Source: Allohoeflea poritis
Lineage (GTDB): Bacteria; Pseudomonadota; Alphaproteobacteria; Rhizobiales; Rhizobiaceae
Assembly (NCBI RefSeq): GCF_027889715.1
Contig: NZ_JAPJZH010000001.1
Coordinates: forward strand, 538,169-602,168
Length of the DNA stretch: 64,000 bases
Direction: 5' to 3'
Shown here piece by piece: positions 1-8,353 of this stretch. A model generated the notes under the pieces. The model saw only the letters and a program-made list of their open reading frames with translations, was not told the DNA's origin and did no database searches. The translations under genes were made by a program, and so were the position numbers. Numbering within the stretch: the stretch's first letter is position 1; each line of letters begins with the position of its first letter.

Positions 1-1
1 G

Positions 2-355
2 GCGATCTTCCTCTCACACAACGGCAAGCCGAATGAACCGTTTCTTCCACCGGACCTGTGGCAGCAATATTTCGGACATGCGGTGACACAAGCGCAGCGC
101 CGGCTGGGGCACTACGGCACCCAGATTTTTCACAATGTTCTCGACCGGCAAGGCGAACCGCTGCAAGGGCCGTTCACTTACATGCTGGGGCGCGGCGGCC
201 AGACCACCTACATGATGCCGCAACACGATCTTGTTGTCGTGCGGTTCGGCGAACGCATACCGCTTCTGCACTCAACCCTCTATGCGGCCTGGGACAGCGT
301 AAGCACGGGCATGTCGCAATCTAGTTCTCAACGGTCAGCCAGCTCTTCGGAATAA
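2..355 (+). CDS. Serine hydrolase, beta-lactamase-related, C-terminal part
   Basis: The window opens inside this reading frame (frame 2), so only about the last 117 residues are present and the catalytic SxxK and YxN region lies outside. The visible tail contains the stretch GRGGQTTYMMPQHDLVVVRF, the usual C-terminal signature of the COG1680 beta-lactamase/penicillin-binding-protein-like hydrolases, where a GxGGQ turn precedes strands ending in LVVVR. The last residues are Ser-rich and overlap by 35 nt the 3' end of the convergent fucosyltransferase gene, so the original C-terminus may have been slightly extended. Substrate cannot be told from this fragment. Confidence 0.7.
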   Translation, partial: AIFLSHNGKPNEPFLPPDLWQQYFGHAVTQAQRRLGHYGTQIFHNVLDRQGEPLQGPFTYMLGRGGQTTYMMPQHDLVVVRFGERIPLLHSTLYAAWDSVSTGMSQSSSQRSASSSE

Positions 356-1184
356 TGTCCGGGTTGGATTTCTCCGGATCGGCAAACCATTTTTCCGGTG
401 CGACCACGATCTTGCTTTCGGACGGGTTGAGCCAGGCGCCCCACCAGGAAAAGGAACTGTTGGCAACGATATGATGTCTGCACGCGGACATCAGTCGCAT
501 GTCCTCGAAATTGCGATCGCCGCTGTTGTGATCCACGACACGGATGTCAAAAGGCAGTTCAAGGTTGGCGGCGGCCCATTGCGGCTCATCGGAGAACACG
601 TAGAAAACCGGATTTTCATCCATGCGTTCCGCTATAAGCTTTGCCGCCCTTTTATAGTAAGCCAGTGAACAGGTGCCATGCAGGGCATTGGCCTTTGGAT
701 TGGTGACGTAATCACCACGCCTGATGTGCAGTGAGACCGCCGGCTCCGCTCCCATCTGCCGCAACAAGGCGGTATTGGCTTTATCGGGAGGCGTTTTGAC
801 CGAAAGCTCCTGCCGCAGCCTTTGCGCAAAGTCGCAAAAATAACGCTCAGACTGCCAGTACCCGTGCAGGAAGACATCGCCCGGCAGTGCAATGACCTTC
901 GGGTCGAAGGCCATGCCCTGCTCGCGGACAATTCTCGGCGGAAGTTTCAGCGCACGCCACACAAGATAGCGCAGGCGTTGCTTTTTTGACGGAGGCAATT
1001 TCCCGGCAGCAACCTTGCCGGAAACAACATTCAGGTGGTGCAACCCCGGCTCCTGGCCAGGCCCGGCAAAGAAATCCCGTTCGTCCAGAACAAGTTCGTT
1101 GCCGGTGCGCAGCGCCAGCGCCCGCCCACAGGCATACTGAAACATCTGATTGCCGAGCCCGCCGAAAATGCGCGTAATGACCAT
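321..1184 (-). CDS. Alpha-1,2-fucosyltransferase-like glycosyltransferase (GT11)
   Basis: The 287-residue protein fits family GT11, which transfers fucose from GDP-fucose to galactose-containing acceptors. The N-terminal FGGLGNQMFQYACGRALA motif (residues 7-24), the nucleotide-binding HIRRGDY motif (153-159) and the C-terminal ANSSFSWWGAWL block (241-252) are all present, and length is normal. It starts 16 nt after the stop of the upstream sulfotransferase gene, so the two are probably one transcript that decorates a surface polysaccharide, lipopolysaccharide or Nod-factor-like glycan. The acceptor is unknown. No signal peptide or membrane segment is visible, as expected for a cytoplasmic enzyme. 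Confidence 0.88.
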   Translation of the reverse strand: MVITRIFGGLGNQMFQYACGRALALRTGNELVLDERDFFAGPGQEPGLHHLNVVSGKVAAGKLPPSKKQRLRYLVWRALKLPPRIVREQGMAFDPKVIALPGDVFLHGYWQSERYFCDFAQRLRQELSVKTPPDKANTALLRQMGAEPAVSLHIRRGDYVTNPKANALHGTCSLAYYKRAAKLIAERMDENPVFYVFSDEPQWAAANLELPFDIRVVDHNSGDRNFEDMRLMSACRHHIVANSSFSWWGAWLNPSESKIVVAPEKWFADPEKSNPDIIPKSWLTVEN

Positions 1185-1200
1185 GCAAGCCGCCGGTTAT

Positions 1201-1977
1201 CTAGTCGTCATCGACGTCATTTGCTTTGCCGCCATCTGCTTTGCCCGAGAGGTAAGGTTCAAGCCGGGAATTCCTGCCCCGCAGTGTCTTCCATACCAAT
1301 GGCGCGTGCTTCCCGGCAAATGTTTTACGCGCGTCGTCATAGTCGGGGCGATCGGGCACGACCCGGTGGTCGTGGGCTGTCAGGTTCTTTACCTCTCCCT
1401 TTGAAACCGTCCGGGCAACACGTCTCAGCCTCTGCCGATCCAATTTTTCGCTGAAATGCGCGCAAAGCGAGGAGAACTCCCGCTCCAAGTCCTCGCGCAT
1501 GCGATCGTAACACAGCACCGTCTTGTGCTGCGTGAATGTTTCACTGAAAATCCACTTGTCGAGATGGCGCGCATAAAGATCGCTCCAATGCACAATGCGC
1601 GAAACATCGTCGACATTCTCGCCATGATAGGACAATTGCGAGAATATGGTGGCTACCGGTTCGCGATAAAGATAGACAACGTTTCGCCGTTCGACATCAA
1701 GATCGTGATCGTGCACATGGCAGGCGAGAAAATCGGATTTTTCGGGATAGTAAAACGCCCTGACAAGAGACGGCCGCCTGAAATAGAGTTCCATGAGCAG
1801 CCGCAGCCAGTGACTGCCGGTCCGCGGAAAGCTGACGATAAACGGATTGTCGGGATTTTCGGTGAACGACCGCACGAACCGGTCTTTGTACACAAAGCCC
1901 TCATTGCGGCTTTTTGCCTTCAGCGCGGCCTTGATGAGATAGATTCGCCGTGCGAGCTTGATGGGGTTGAATGTCAT
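1201..1977 (-). CDS. Sulfotransferase domain protein
   Basis: A 258-residue protein with the two PAPS-binding signatures of sulfotransferases: the 5'-phosphosulfate loop SFPRTGSHWLR (about residues 49-59) and the 3'-phosphate motif YREPVATIFSQLSY (104-117). It would transfer sulfate from PAPS to a hydroxyl or amine acceptor. The ATG at 1977 (protein MTFNPIK) is preferred; an in-frame GTG at 2022 would add 15 residues, and neither has a strong ribosome-binding site. It sits directly upstream of the fucosyltransferase in the same direction, suggesting sulfation and fucosylation of one glycan. The acceptor is not predictable. Confidence 0.82.
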   Translation of the reverse strand: MTFNPIKLARRIYLIKAALKAKSRNEGFVYKDRFVRSFTENPDNPFIVSFPRTGSHWLRLLMELYFRRPSLVRAFYYPEKSDFLACHVHDHDLDVERRNVVYLYREPVATIFSQLSYHGENVDDVSRIVHWSDLYARHLDKWIFSETFTQHKTVLCYDRMREDLEREFSSLCAHFSEKLDRQRLRRVARTVSKGEVKNLTAHDHRVVPDRPDYDDARKTFAGKHAPLVWKTLRGRNSRLEPYLSGKADGGKANDVDDD

Positions 1978-2107
1978 AGCATCGCTTCGTGCCGGCGAGA
2001 CATCAAGCCGGCTGCCGCACACACTGATGTTCGCCCGTCGCCCCTTCCACAGCTTAGCTTATCAGCGGCATGCGTGAAAGGCGGTTCTCACGCGCAAAGA
2101 CGACCCG

Positions 2108-3514
2108 TCACACTGTCTCGCGCGGCAGCACCACCTTTGCCGAAAGTCCACCTGCTTTGCGGTTCTCCAGCTTTAGCGTTCCGCCATGGGCCTGAATATT
2201 GGACCGGGCGATGGCCAGTCCGAGGCCGATGCCGCCGGTTTCCTCGCTGCGCGAATCCTCAAGCCGCAGGAACGGTTCGAAAACCTCTTCCAGTTGATCT
2301 CCCGGAATGCCAGGCCCGTTGTCGGAGATGGTGATCGTCACGTTTTTCGGGTCGGCGGCATATCCGATCGATGCTTCCTTGCCGTAGCGGACCGCGTTGT
2401 CGATCAGGTTGCGCAGCGCCCGTTTCATGGCGATGGGGCGGCAGGCGACAACGACCCTGTGTGCGCCCTGCCCCGGTCCGTCCTCCAGCCGCACCGGCTG
2501 ATCCATGTCCTGGTAATCCGCGACGATGGCGTCAAGGAACTCCCCGAGATCGACCCGGCTCTGTTCTTCGCGCCTGGCCTCGTCGCGCGCCAGTGCCAGT
2601 GTGGCCTCCACCATGCGCTGCATTTCATCAAGCGTCATGATGATGCGGTTGCGGTTTTCCTCGTCCTCGATGAATTCGGCACGGATGCGCAGCGAGGTTA
2701 TCGGCGTTCGCAGGTCGTGACTGATGGCGGCCAGCATGCGCGTCCTGTCCTGTACGTAACGCATCAACCGCTCCTGCATGACGTTGAATGCGTGGATCGC
2801 GCTTCTGACCTCATGCGGCCCGGCCTCCTTGACACTCAGCCCCTCGGCGCCGCGGCCGAGCTGGTCGGCGGCTTCCGCCAGATTGCTCAATGGCTTCGTC
2901 AGGCGGCGAACGGTAAAGGCGACGATGACAATGACGGCCGCGCCCATCAGTGCGATGGAGACAAAGAGGCGCGGCAGCGAGTTCGGCTGCATGTCCAGGC
3001 TGGACGCCATATTGAGCCAGCGGCCATTGTCCAGTTGCACCGACATGGCCACGACCAGCGGCACCAGTCGGGTTGCCGGCTTTTTCTTGGCCTGATCGGC
3101 CCGCTGACGGGCATGACGGTAGCGCGGCACCTCGACATTGCGTCCGACCTGCGTGCGCACCGCCCGGTCGGTGCCGATTTCCTCGGCGAGCGCCTGCTGG
3201 ATACGCAAATCCGTGCGGCTGGTACCGCTCTTGGAAAGCGCCGGCCGGTTCGATATCCAGAAATAGGAAACCGGGCTGGATGCCGCCCTGCGGATCTGCT
3301 CGTGCAGTTCGGGCGGCGTGTCGTCGAGCAATTCGACGAGCGCGGCCGTGCGCGACACGACGCGGCCGCCGGCAAGTTCGAGCAATGCGCCGCGTCGCTC
3401 ATCGGTGAAAAGCCACAGCGTGAAAATCTGCGAGACGACCACCGCCACAAGGATGAGACCGATCAACTGTCCGGCGAGGCTTCGCGGCAGCAGGCTGAGA
3501 TGCTTCCAGCTCAT
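2108..3514 (-). CDS. OmpR-family partner sensor histidine kinase
   Basis: A 468-residue inner-membrane sensor kinase. Transmembrane helices at about 14-36 and 182-203 enclose a basic periplasmic domain of roughly 145 residues, followed by HAMP, a dimerisation region with the phospho-accepting His in AISHDLRTPITSLR (H266), and an HATPase domain with N-box NLIDNAVRY (369-377), G1 DNGPGIP (398-404) and G2 GGIGLGLAI (427-435). All catalytic motifs are intact. It overlaps the response regulator stop by 4 nt, so the two are co-translated. The periplasmic segment is rich in Lys/Arg (about 130-150) and its ligand is unknown; a divalent cation or acidic surface signal would suit the EF-hand gene next door, but that is inference. 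Confidence 0.9.
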   Translation of the reverse strand: MSWKHLSLLPRSLAGQLIGLILVAVVVSQIFTLWLFTDERRGALLELAGGRVVSRTAALVELLDDTPPELHEQIRRAASSPVSYFWISNRPALSKSGTSRTDLRIQQALAEEIGTDRAVRTQVGRNVEVPRYRHARQRADQAKKKPATRLVPLVVAMSVQLDNGRWLNMASSLDMQPNSLPRLFVSIALMGAAVIVIVAFTVRRLTKPLSNLAEAADQLGRGAEGLSVKEAGPHEVRSAIHAFNVMQERLMRYVQDRTRMLAAISHDLRTPITSLRIRAEFIEDEENRNRIIMTLDEMQRMVEATLALARDEARREEQSRVDLGEFLDAIVADYQDMDQPVRLEDGPGQGAHRVVVACRPIAMKRALRNLIDNAVRYGKEASIGYAADPKNVTITISDNGPGIPGDQLEEVFEPFLRLEDSRSEETGGIGLGLAIARSNIQAHGGTLKLENRKAGGLSAKVVLPRETV

Positions 3515-4239
3515 GCGTCAGGATCCCTGACCGGCGCGGTGAATGTGTAACCGCCGCCCCAGACAGTCTTGATGAACTCGGGCTTCTTCGGATCGGGCTC
3601 GATCTTGCGGCGCAGGCGGCTGACCTGGTTGTCGATGGAGCGATCGAAAACATTGGGCGTGCGCCCCGTGGTCAGATCGAGAAGCTGATCACGCGACAGC
3701 ACCATCTTCGGGCGCTTCAAAAACGCCACCAGCAACTGGAACTCGCCGGTCGACAACGGCACGATCACGTCGTCGGGTCCGATAAGGTGCCGTTGCGACA
3801 GGTCCAGCACCCATTTGTCGAACGCAAGGCGCTCGCTGGAAACGGGATCGCGTTCCTTCGGGACAAGGGAGGTCCGCCGCAGCACGGCGCGAATCCGGGC
3901 AAGCAGTTCGCGCGGATTGAAAGGCTTTGTCACATAGTCGTCCGCGCCGATTTCCAGACCGACCACACGATCGGTGTCTTCGGCCATCGCCGTCAGCAGG
4001 ATGACGGGCGGCCCGCCCTTCTCGACCAGATGCCGGCACAGCGACAGCCCGTCCTCACCCGGCATCATGACGTCGAGCACCACAAGATCGATGGACGAGG
4101 CCGCCAGGATCTTGCGGGCCTGCGCGGCTCCATCGGCCATCGAGGAGCGCAGGCCGCTCTTGACGAGATAGCGGGCGAGCGTCTCGCGAATATCGCGATG
4201 GTCATCGACAACCAAAATATGCGCACTGATCTCATTCAT
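3511..4239 (-). CDS. OmpR/PhoB-family response regulator
   Basis: A 242-residue regulator with an N-terminal receiver (acidic pair D12-D13, phospho-acceptor D56 in LVVLDVMMP, switch T83, K105) and a C-terminal winged-helix DNA-binding domain ending in the typical QVSRLRRKIEPDPKKPEFIKT region. It is the first gene of the two-gene operon with the sensor kinase and is transcribed away from the EF-hand gene. The 211-bp intergenic region holds a direct repeat of the kind OmpR-family dimers bind, so control of the divergent EF-hand gene and autoregulation are likely. Confidence 0.92.
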   Translation of the reverse strand: MNEISAHILVVDDHRDIRETLARYLVKSGLRSSMADGAAQARKILAASSIDLVVLDVMMPGEDGLSLCRHLVEKGGPPVILLTAMAEDTDRVVGLEIGADDYVTKPFNPRELLARIRAVLRRTSLVPKERDPVSSERLAFDKWVLDLSQRHLIGPDDVIVPLSTGEFQLLVAFLKRPKMVLSRDQLLDLTTGRTPNVFDRSIDNQVSRLRRKIEPDPKKPEFIKTVWGGGYTFTAPVRDPDA

Positions 4240-4319
4240 CGCCAGGAACCTGAAATTGGCAAAGCATTGCTCCGATAATCAGAGAGTTAGCGGTTCATTG
4301 TCCAATGCGAAAATTGAAA

Positions 4320-4337
4320 TTGTATCAATTTGTATCA
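4320..4337. promoter_or_regulatory. Tandem TTGTATCA repeat, candidate response-regulator box
   Basis: Two identical 8-mers TTGTATCA occur at 4320-4327 and 4330-4337, exactly 10 bp apart in the same orientation. OmpR/PhoB regulators bind direct half-sites spaced by one helical turn. The site lies between the divergent response regulator and EF-hand genes. Binding is inferred from spacing only. Confidence 0.5.
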
Positions 4338-4450
4338 CGCGCGAGGCTGGCGACAGTTGGTGACACATTCGTGCTTTTTCAACCGTAGTTTTGCGACAAG
4401 TGCGAACTAGCTTCTGGTCATCGCAGCAAAAAACCGAAAGGACAGGAGCG

Positions 4451-5467
4451 ATGAACAGAACGCAGAAAATCGCCGTATCCCTGCTGGCCACGACATTCCT
4501 TGGCGCCAGCGTGTTGCCCACGCTCGCCCAGTCGGCATCCGTCGACAACAAGCCGGTTGCCGAGAAACGCATGGCGCATGCCGGCGGCAAGCAAGGAAAG
4601 CGCGCCAAACGCGGAGACCGAGGCATGAAGCGTGCCTTCGAGCGGTATGATGTCAACAAGGACGGCGTCATCACACAGGAAGAAGTCGAAGCCGTGATCG
4701 TCGAGCGTTTCAACGCATATGCCGGCGAGGATGGCGTCATCAACCTGGACGACTTCCGCACCGCCTGGGTCGAGAATTCGCGCAATCCCATGGTACGCGC
4801 CTTCCAGCGGCTTGACCGCGATGGCGACGGCGCCGTGACCGTCGAAGAATTCGACACCGCGTCCGAGCGCATGTTCAATCGCCTTGACCGCGACGGAAAC
4901 GGCGAGCTGACACGCCCCGCCCATGGTGAAAAGGCCGGTGCCAAGAAGGACGGCGCCAAGAAAGAAGGCGCCAAGTCCGGACAGCGCGGCCACGGCAAGA
5001 AAATGGCCAAACGTGGCGGATCGCACCGCGGCGGGCCCGGTGCGAGCCAGCTCATGGAGCGCTTTGACACCGACAAGGACGGCAAGATCACCCGGGCCGA
5101 ATTCGACCAGGTTCGCACGGCGCTGTTCGGCAATGCCGATGCCGACAACAACCAGTCCGTCTCGCTCGAAGAGTTCGCAACCGTCTGGCAGGACATGAAC
5201 AACGAGCGCATTGTCCGCGGCTTCCAGCGCTACGATACCAATGGCGACCTCAGCATCACGCTTGAGGAATACACCGCCGGGAACATCGACTTCGTCAAGA
5301 ACCATGACCGTAACGGCGATGGTGTTGTGACCAAGGCGGATGCCAAGCGCGGCAAACATCACGGCAAGCGCTCGGATCACCGCAAGCACAAGAAAGGCAG
5401 CGAGCGCGCTTCCGCGCCGAAGCAGCTCAAGCCGGTTCAGCCGATCCAGCCGGAAGAAAAAAGCTGA
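4451..5467 (+). CDS. Periplasmic multi-EF-hand calcium-binding protein
   Basis: The start at 4451 follows a good Shine-Dalgarno (AGGAG) and gives 338 residues with a Sec signal peptide (about 1-28, cleavage near TLAQS). Calcium-loop patterns of the DxDxDG type appear at about 67-78, 122-133, 146-157, 206-217, 230-241, 262-273 and 286-297, with a degenerate one near 91-102, i.e. two blocks of four EF-hands separated by a Lys/Ala/Gly-rich linker (158-195). The tail is strongly basic (HGKRSDHRKHKK). It is divergent from an OmpR-type two-component system and probably its target. Role is likely periplasmic calcium binding or buffering; no enzymatic domain is visible. Confidence 0.85.
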   Translation: MNRTQKIAVSLLATTFLGASVLPTLAQSASVDNKPVAEKRMAHAGGKQGKRAKRGDRGMKRAFERYDVNKDGVITQEEVEAVIVERFNAYAGEDGVINLDDFRTAWVENSRNPMVRAFQRLDRDGDGAVTVEEFDTASERMFNRLDRDGNGELTRPAHGEKAGAKKDGAKKEGAKSGQRGHGKKMAKRGGSHRGGPGASQLMERFDTDKDGKITRAEFDQVRTALFGNADADNNQSVSLEEFATVWQDMNNERIVRGFQRYDTNGDLSITLEEYTAGNIDFVKNHDRNGDGVVTKADAKRGKHHGKRSDHRKHKKGSERASAPKQLKPVQPIQPEEKS

Positions 5468-5493
5468 CTGCGGCTTCGGACCAACAAGACAAG

Positions 5494-5517
5494 GGGCCGG
5501 TACCGACCGGCCCTTTT
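5494..5517 (+). terminator. Rho-independent terminator of the EF-hand gene
   Basis: GGGCCGGT (5494-5501), loop ACCG, ACCGGCCC (5506-5513), followed by TTTT. A perfect 8-bp GC-rich stem located 26 nt after the stop codon, between convergent genes. Confidence 0.85.
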
Positions 5518-5534
5518 GCATGAGCGGCGATCGA

Positions 5535-6770
5535 TCAGACCGGCTCCTTGATCAGCACGTTCTGATCGATCATGAAGCGATTGAAAATCGGCAGGCTGGC
5601 GCCACCGATCACACGGGCTTCCGCACCGACTTCGGCTTCGACGATCCGTGGCTCCTGGATACCCTGCCGGTCAAGCTTCTCGAATTCCGACCTGACGGCC
5701 TCGACGAGCCGCTTGCGGACATCTTCCGGAAATCCGCCGTCGATGAGGACCGCCTCCGTGTCGATGATTGCAGCAATCGCCAACGCGGCGATCGCGATGT
5801 TGCGCGCGGTTTCGATTATCCATTCCGAGAGGATATCCCCGAAATCCGGCCAGTCGTCAGGATTGAGCCAAAGGGGCGACGGATCGAGCCCAGCCTCCTT
5901 CAAACGGTTTTCGAGCACAAAGATCGATGCCTGGTTGAGCAGTTGTCGCGGCCTACCGTCAGGCCCCGGGACCGGGATCGGGCCGAATGCACCGGCATTG
6001 CCGGTTCGGCCGGTGAAGACGGCATGATTGAGGACCAGGCCGCCGCCGATGAATGAGCCGACATAAAAATAGGCGAAATCGGCAAATTCGCGTCCGCGTC
6101 CGAACACCAGTTCGGCGCCGCAGGCCGCCGTTGCATCATTCTGCACAATCACGGGAAGGTCGGTCACGCGGGCGAACGCCTCGGCGAAATCAAATTCACG
6201 CCAGGCGTCCATCTCGTCGGACGGCGCGCCGACCTGATCGAGCCAGTTCCACAATTCGAATGGCGACGCTATGCCGATGCCGGTTATGCGGTTTCGCGCG
6301 GCCTCGTCGAGCTCGGCGCGAAATCCCTCGAGGCCGCTTTCGGCAAACTGCATGATCTGGTCCGGCAGCGGATAGGCAAACGTCTCGCGCAGTTGGCGGC
6401 GCACCCCACCAACAAAGTCCATCAGCACGAGATCGGCACTGCGGCGGCCGATCTTCAGGCCAACCGAGAAGACGGCATCCGGGTTGAGCGCCATCGGAAT
6501 GGATGGCTGTCCGACACGGCCGCGCACCGGATCGCCGCGTATGAGCAGCGAGTCTTTCTCCAATGCCCGCATGATGACGGAAACCGTCTGGGGCGAAAGT
6601 CCGGTGCGGCGCGCGATCTCGGCCTTGGCCAGGCTTCCGTGACGGCGCACCAGCGACATGACGAGCCGCTCATTATGCGCCCGTACGCGCGTCTGGTTCG
6701 ATCCGCCGCTCGGATCCTTGATCCTGGGAGCGTCATCCCGGGCCGCGCTGTCCGGCTGCATGTTCAACAA
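5535..6770 (-). CDS. frcR: ROK-family transcriptional regulator of the fructose locus
   Basis: A 411-residue ROK regulator: an N-terminal winged helix-turn-helix (about 28-80, with AEIARRTGLSPQTVSVIMRAL) followed by a glucokinase-like sugar-binding domain (VQNDATAACGAE near 210, FYVGSFIGGGLV). The Cys-rich zinc motif of ROK kinases is absent: the corresponding segment reads GNAGAFGPIPVPG, so it is a regulator rather than a kinase. It is divergent from frcBCAK in the arrangement known for Sinorhizobium FrcR, hence a probable fructose-responsive repressor. A perfect palindrome 89 bp upstream of its start is the likely operator. Confidence 0.8.
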   Translation of the reverse strand: MLNMQPDSAARDDAPRIKDPSGGSNQTRVRAHNERLVMSLVRRHGSLAKAEIARRTGLSPQTVSVIMRALEKDSLLIRGDPVRGRVGQPSIPMALNPDAVFSVGLKIGRRSADLVLMDFVGGVRRQLRETFAYPLPDQIMQFAESGLEGFRAELDEAARNRITGIGIASPFELWNWLDQVGAPSDEMDAWREFDFAEAFARVTDLPVIVQNDATAACGAELVFGRGREFADFAYFYVGSFIGGGLVLNHAVFTGRTGNAGAFGPIPVPGPDGRPRQLLNQASIFVLENRLKEAGLDPSPLWLNPDDWPDFGDILSEWIIETARNIAIAALAIAAIIDTEAVLIDGGFPEDVRKRLVEAVRSEFEKLDRQGIQEPRIVEAEVGAEARVIGGASLPIFNRFMIDQNVLIKEPV

Positions 6771-6858
6771 GGTCCTCCCGGGCGTTCGTCGGCGTGTGTT
6801 GGTTATTCTATATGCGCAAGATCACGTTTTCTTCGCCCCATTCAACTTTGGCACAGAA

Positions 6859-6887
6859 AATAAATAAATCAAGTGGATTTATTTATT
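6859..6887. promoter_or_regulatory. Perfect palindrome, probable FrcR operator overlapping a -35 box
   Basis: Arm AATAAATAAATC (6859-6870), 5-nt spacer AAGTG, arm GATTTATTTATT (6876-6887). The arms are exact reverse complements in otherwise GC-rich DNA, and the right end overlaps a consensus TTGACA (6886-6891) facing frcB. The position between a ROK regulator and its presumed target operon makes repression by occlusion likely. The remainder of 6771-7156 shows only the untranslated leader of frcB. Confidence 0.65.
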
Positions 6888-7156
6888 GACAAGCGCAAGG
6901 TTTGCGTGTGTGATTGACCATGAAGCGGTGGTCGCCCGCACCTGAACCGGCGGACCGTCATGCAGGTGCGGTTCCGCTTCAACCAAAACGGACCATATGG
7001 CCGGACCCGGCCACATGGTCCCCGTAAGCCAATGCGACGCGGCGGATGCTTAATCCGGTCGACTTCCTCCGGGTGGTCTCTGCGTCATGGTCACCATGGA
7101 CGTCCGCCGAACGCGGACGCCGGGGTGGCGAAATCGGATGAATCGGGAGGATCATC

Positions 7157-8182
7157 ATGAAGCGTACACTCATCTCAGCAACCCTCGGCGCGCTTGCACT
7201 CGGCGTGGCCGGGATCAGTACGGCGCAAGCAGAAAACATCGGCGCCTGCCTGATTACCAAGACCGACACCAACCCGTTCTTCGTGAAAATGAAGGAAGGC
7301 GCGACGGCCAAGGCCAACGAACTCGGCATCGAACTTAAATCCTATGCCGGCCGGATTGATGGCGACTCCGAAAGCCAGGTCGCGGCAATCGAAACCTGCA
7401 TCGCCGACGGTGCGAAGGGAATCCTGATCACGGCATCGGATACGAAAGGCATCGTCCCCGCTGTCACTCAGGCGCGGGATGCGGGATTGCTTGTCATCGC
7501 ACTCGACACGCCCCTTGAGCCGATCGATGCTGCCGACGCCACGTTCGCGACTGACAACTTCCTTGCGGGCGAGTTGATCGGCCAATGGGCAGCCGCGACG
7601 CTTGGCGACGAGGCCAACAACGCGAAGATCGGGATGCTTGATCTTGCCGTCAGCCAGCCGTCCGTCGGCGTATTGCGCGATCAGGGTTTCCTGACCGGCT
7701 TCGGTATCGACGTGAAGGACCCCGGCAAATGGGGCGATGAGGACGATCCGCGCATCGTCGGCAACGACGTCACCGCCGGCAACGAGGAAGGCGGCCGCAC
7801 CGCCATGGAGAACCTCCTGCAGAAAGATCCTTTCATCAACGTCGTCTACACGATCAACGAACCGGCCGCCGCCGGCGCCTATGAGGCGCTCAAGGCCGTC
7901 GGCCGCGAAAACGACGTGCTGATCGTTTCTGTCGACGGCGGGTGCCCGGGCGTTCAGAACATCGTCGATGGTGTTATCGGCGCGACCTCGCAGCAATATC
8001 CGCTGCTCATGGCATCTCTCGGCATCGAGGCTATTGCCGCCTGGGCGAAGGATGGCACCAAGCCGACCAACACCGAGGGCAAGGACTTCTACGACACGGG
8101 CGTCGCGCTGGTTACGGACAAGCCCGCCGACGGCGTGCCCTCCATCGACACCAAGGAAGGCATGGACAAGTGCTGGGGCTGA
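7157..8182 (+). CDS. frcB: Fructose ABC transporter, periplasmic binding protein
   Basis: A 341-residue periplasmic sugar-binding protein of the ribose/fructose (CUT2) family, with a Sec signal peptide cleaved near STAQA/EN at about residue 25. The mature start [20 protein letters not shown], the central [14 protein letters not shown] and [10 protein letters not shown] segments are as in Sinorhizobium FrcB. A strong Shine-Dalgarno (GGGAGG) precedes ATG 7157. It is first in the operon frcB-frcC-frcA-frcK and is followed by a strong hairpin that probably keeps its transcript more abundant than the downstream genes. Fructose is the expected ligand by homology; related hexoses and pentoses may also bind. 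Confidence 0.88.
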   Translation: MKRTLISATLGALALGVAGISTAQAENIGACLITKTDTNPFFVKMKEGATAKANELGIELKSYAGRIDGDSESQVAAIETCIADGAKGILITASDTKGIVPAVTQARDAGLLVIALDTPLEPIDAADATFATDNFLAGELIGQWAAATLGDEANNAKIGMLDLAVSQPSVGVLRDQGFLTGFGIDVKDPGKWGDEDDPRIVGNDVTAGNEEGGRTAMENLLQKDPFINVVYTINEPAAAGAYEALKAVGRENDVLIVSVDGGCPGVQNIVDGVIGATSQQYPLLMASLGIEAIAAWAKDGTKPTNTEGKDFYDTGVALVTDKPADGVPSIDTKEGMDKCWG

Positions 8183-8203
8183 TCCCGGCCTGACAGCCAC
8201 AAC

Positions 8204-8227
8204 GCCCGGGCAGCCAACTGCCCGGGC
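8204..8227 (+). terminator. Intra-operon hairpin between frcB and frcC
   Basis: GCCCGGGCAG (8204-8213), loop CCAA, CTGCCCGGGC (8218-8227): a perfect 10-bp stem with no T tract, 22 nt after the frcB stop. Hairpins at this position in binding-protein operons usually protect or attenuate the message. Function inferred. Confidence 0.6.
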
Positions 8228-8353
8228 CGCGGCCGACATTTACAAAGCCGCACACGTCCACAACAATGCTTGACAGACGGCGACGCAGCCAACGGCGATC
8301 CATGAGAACGGATCGGGCCGGCCGGCACCGCCAACACAAGCGGGGGAAATACA

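Noticed and set aside
2186..3550. Long plus-strand open frame (454 codons) opposite the sensor kinase
   Set aside because: Antisense frame of a clear kinase in GC-rich DNA; His/Arg-rich with no domain.
4418..5521. Minus-strand open frame of 367 codons opposite the EF-hand gene
   Set aside because: It is the antisense of a protein with evident EF-hand repeats and a signal peptide.
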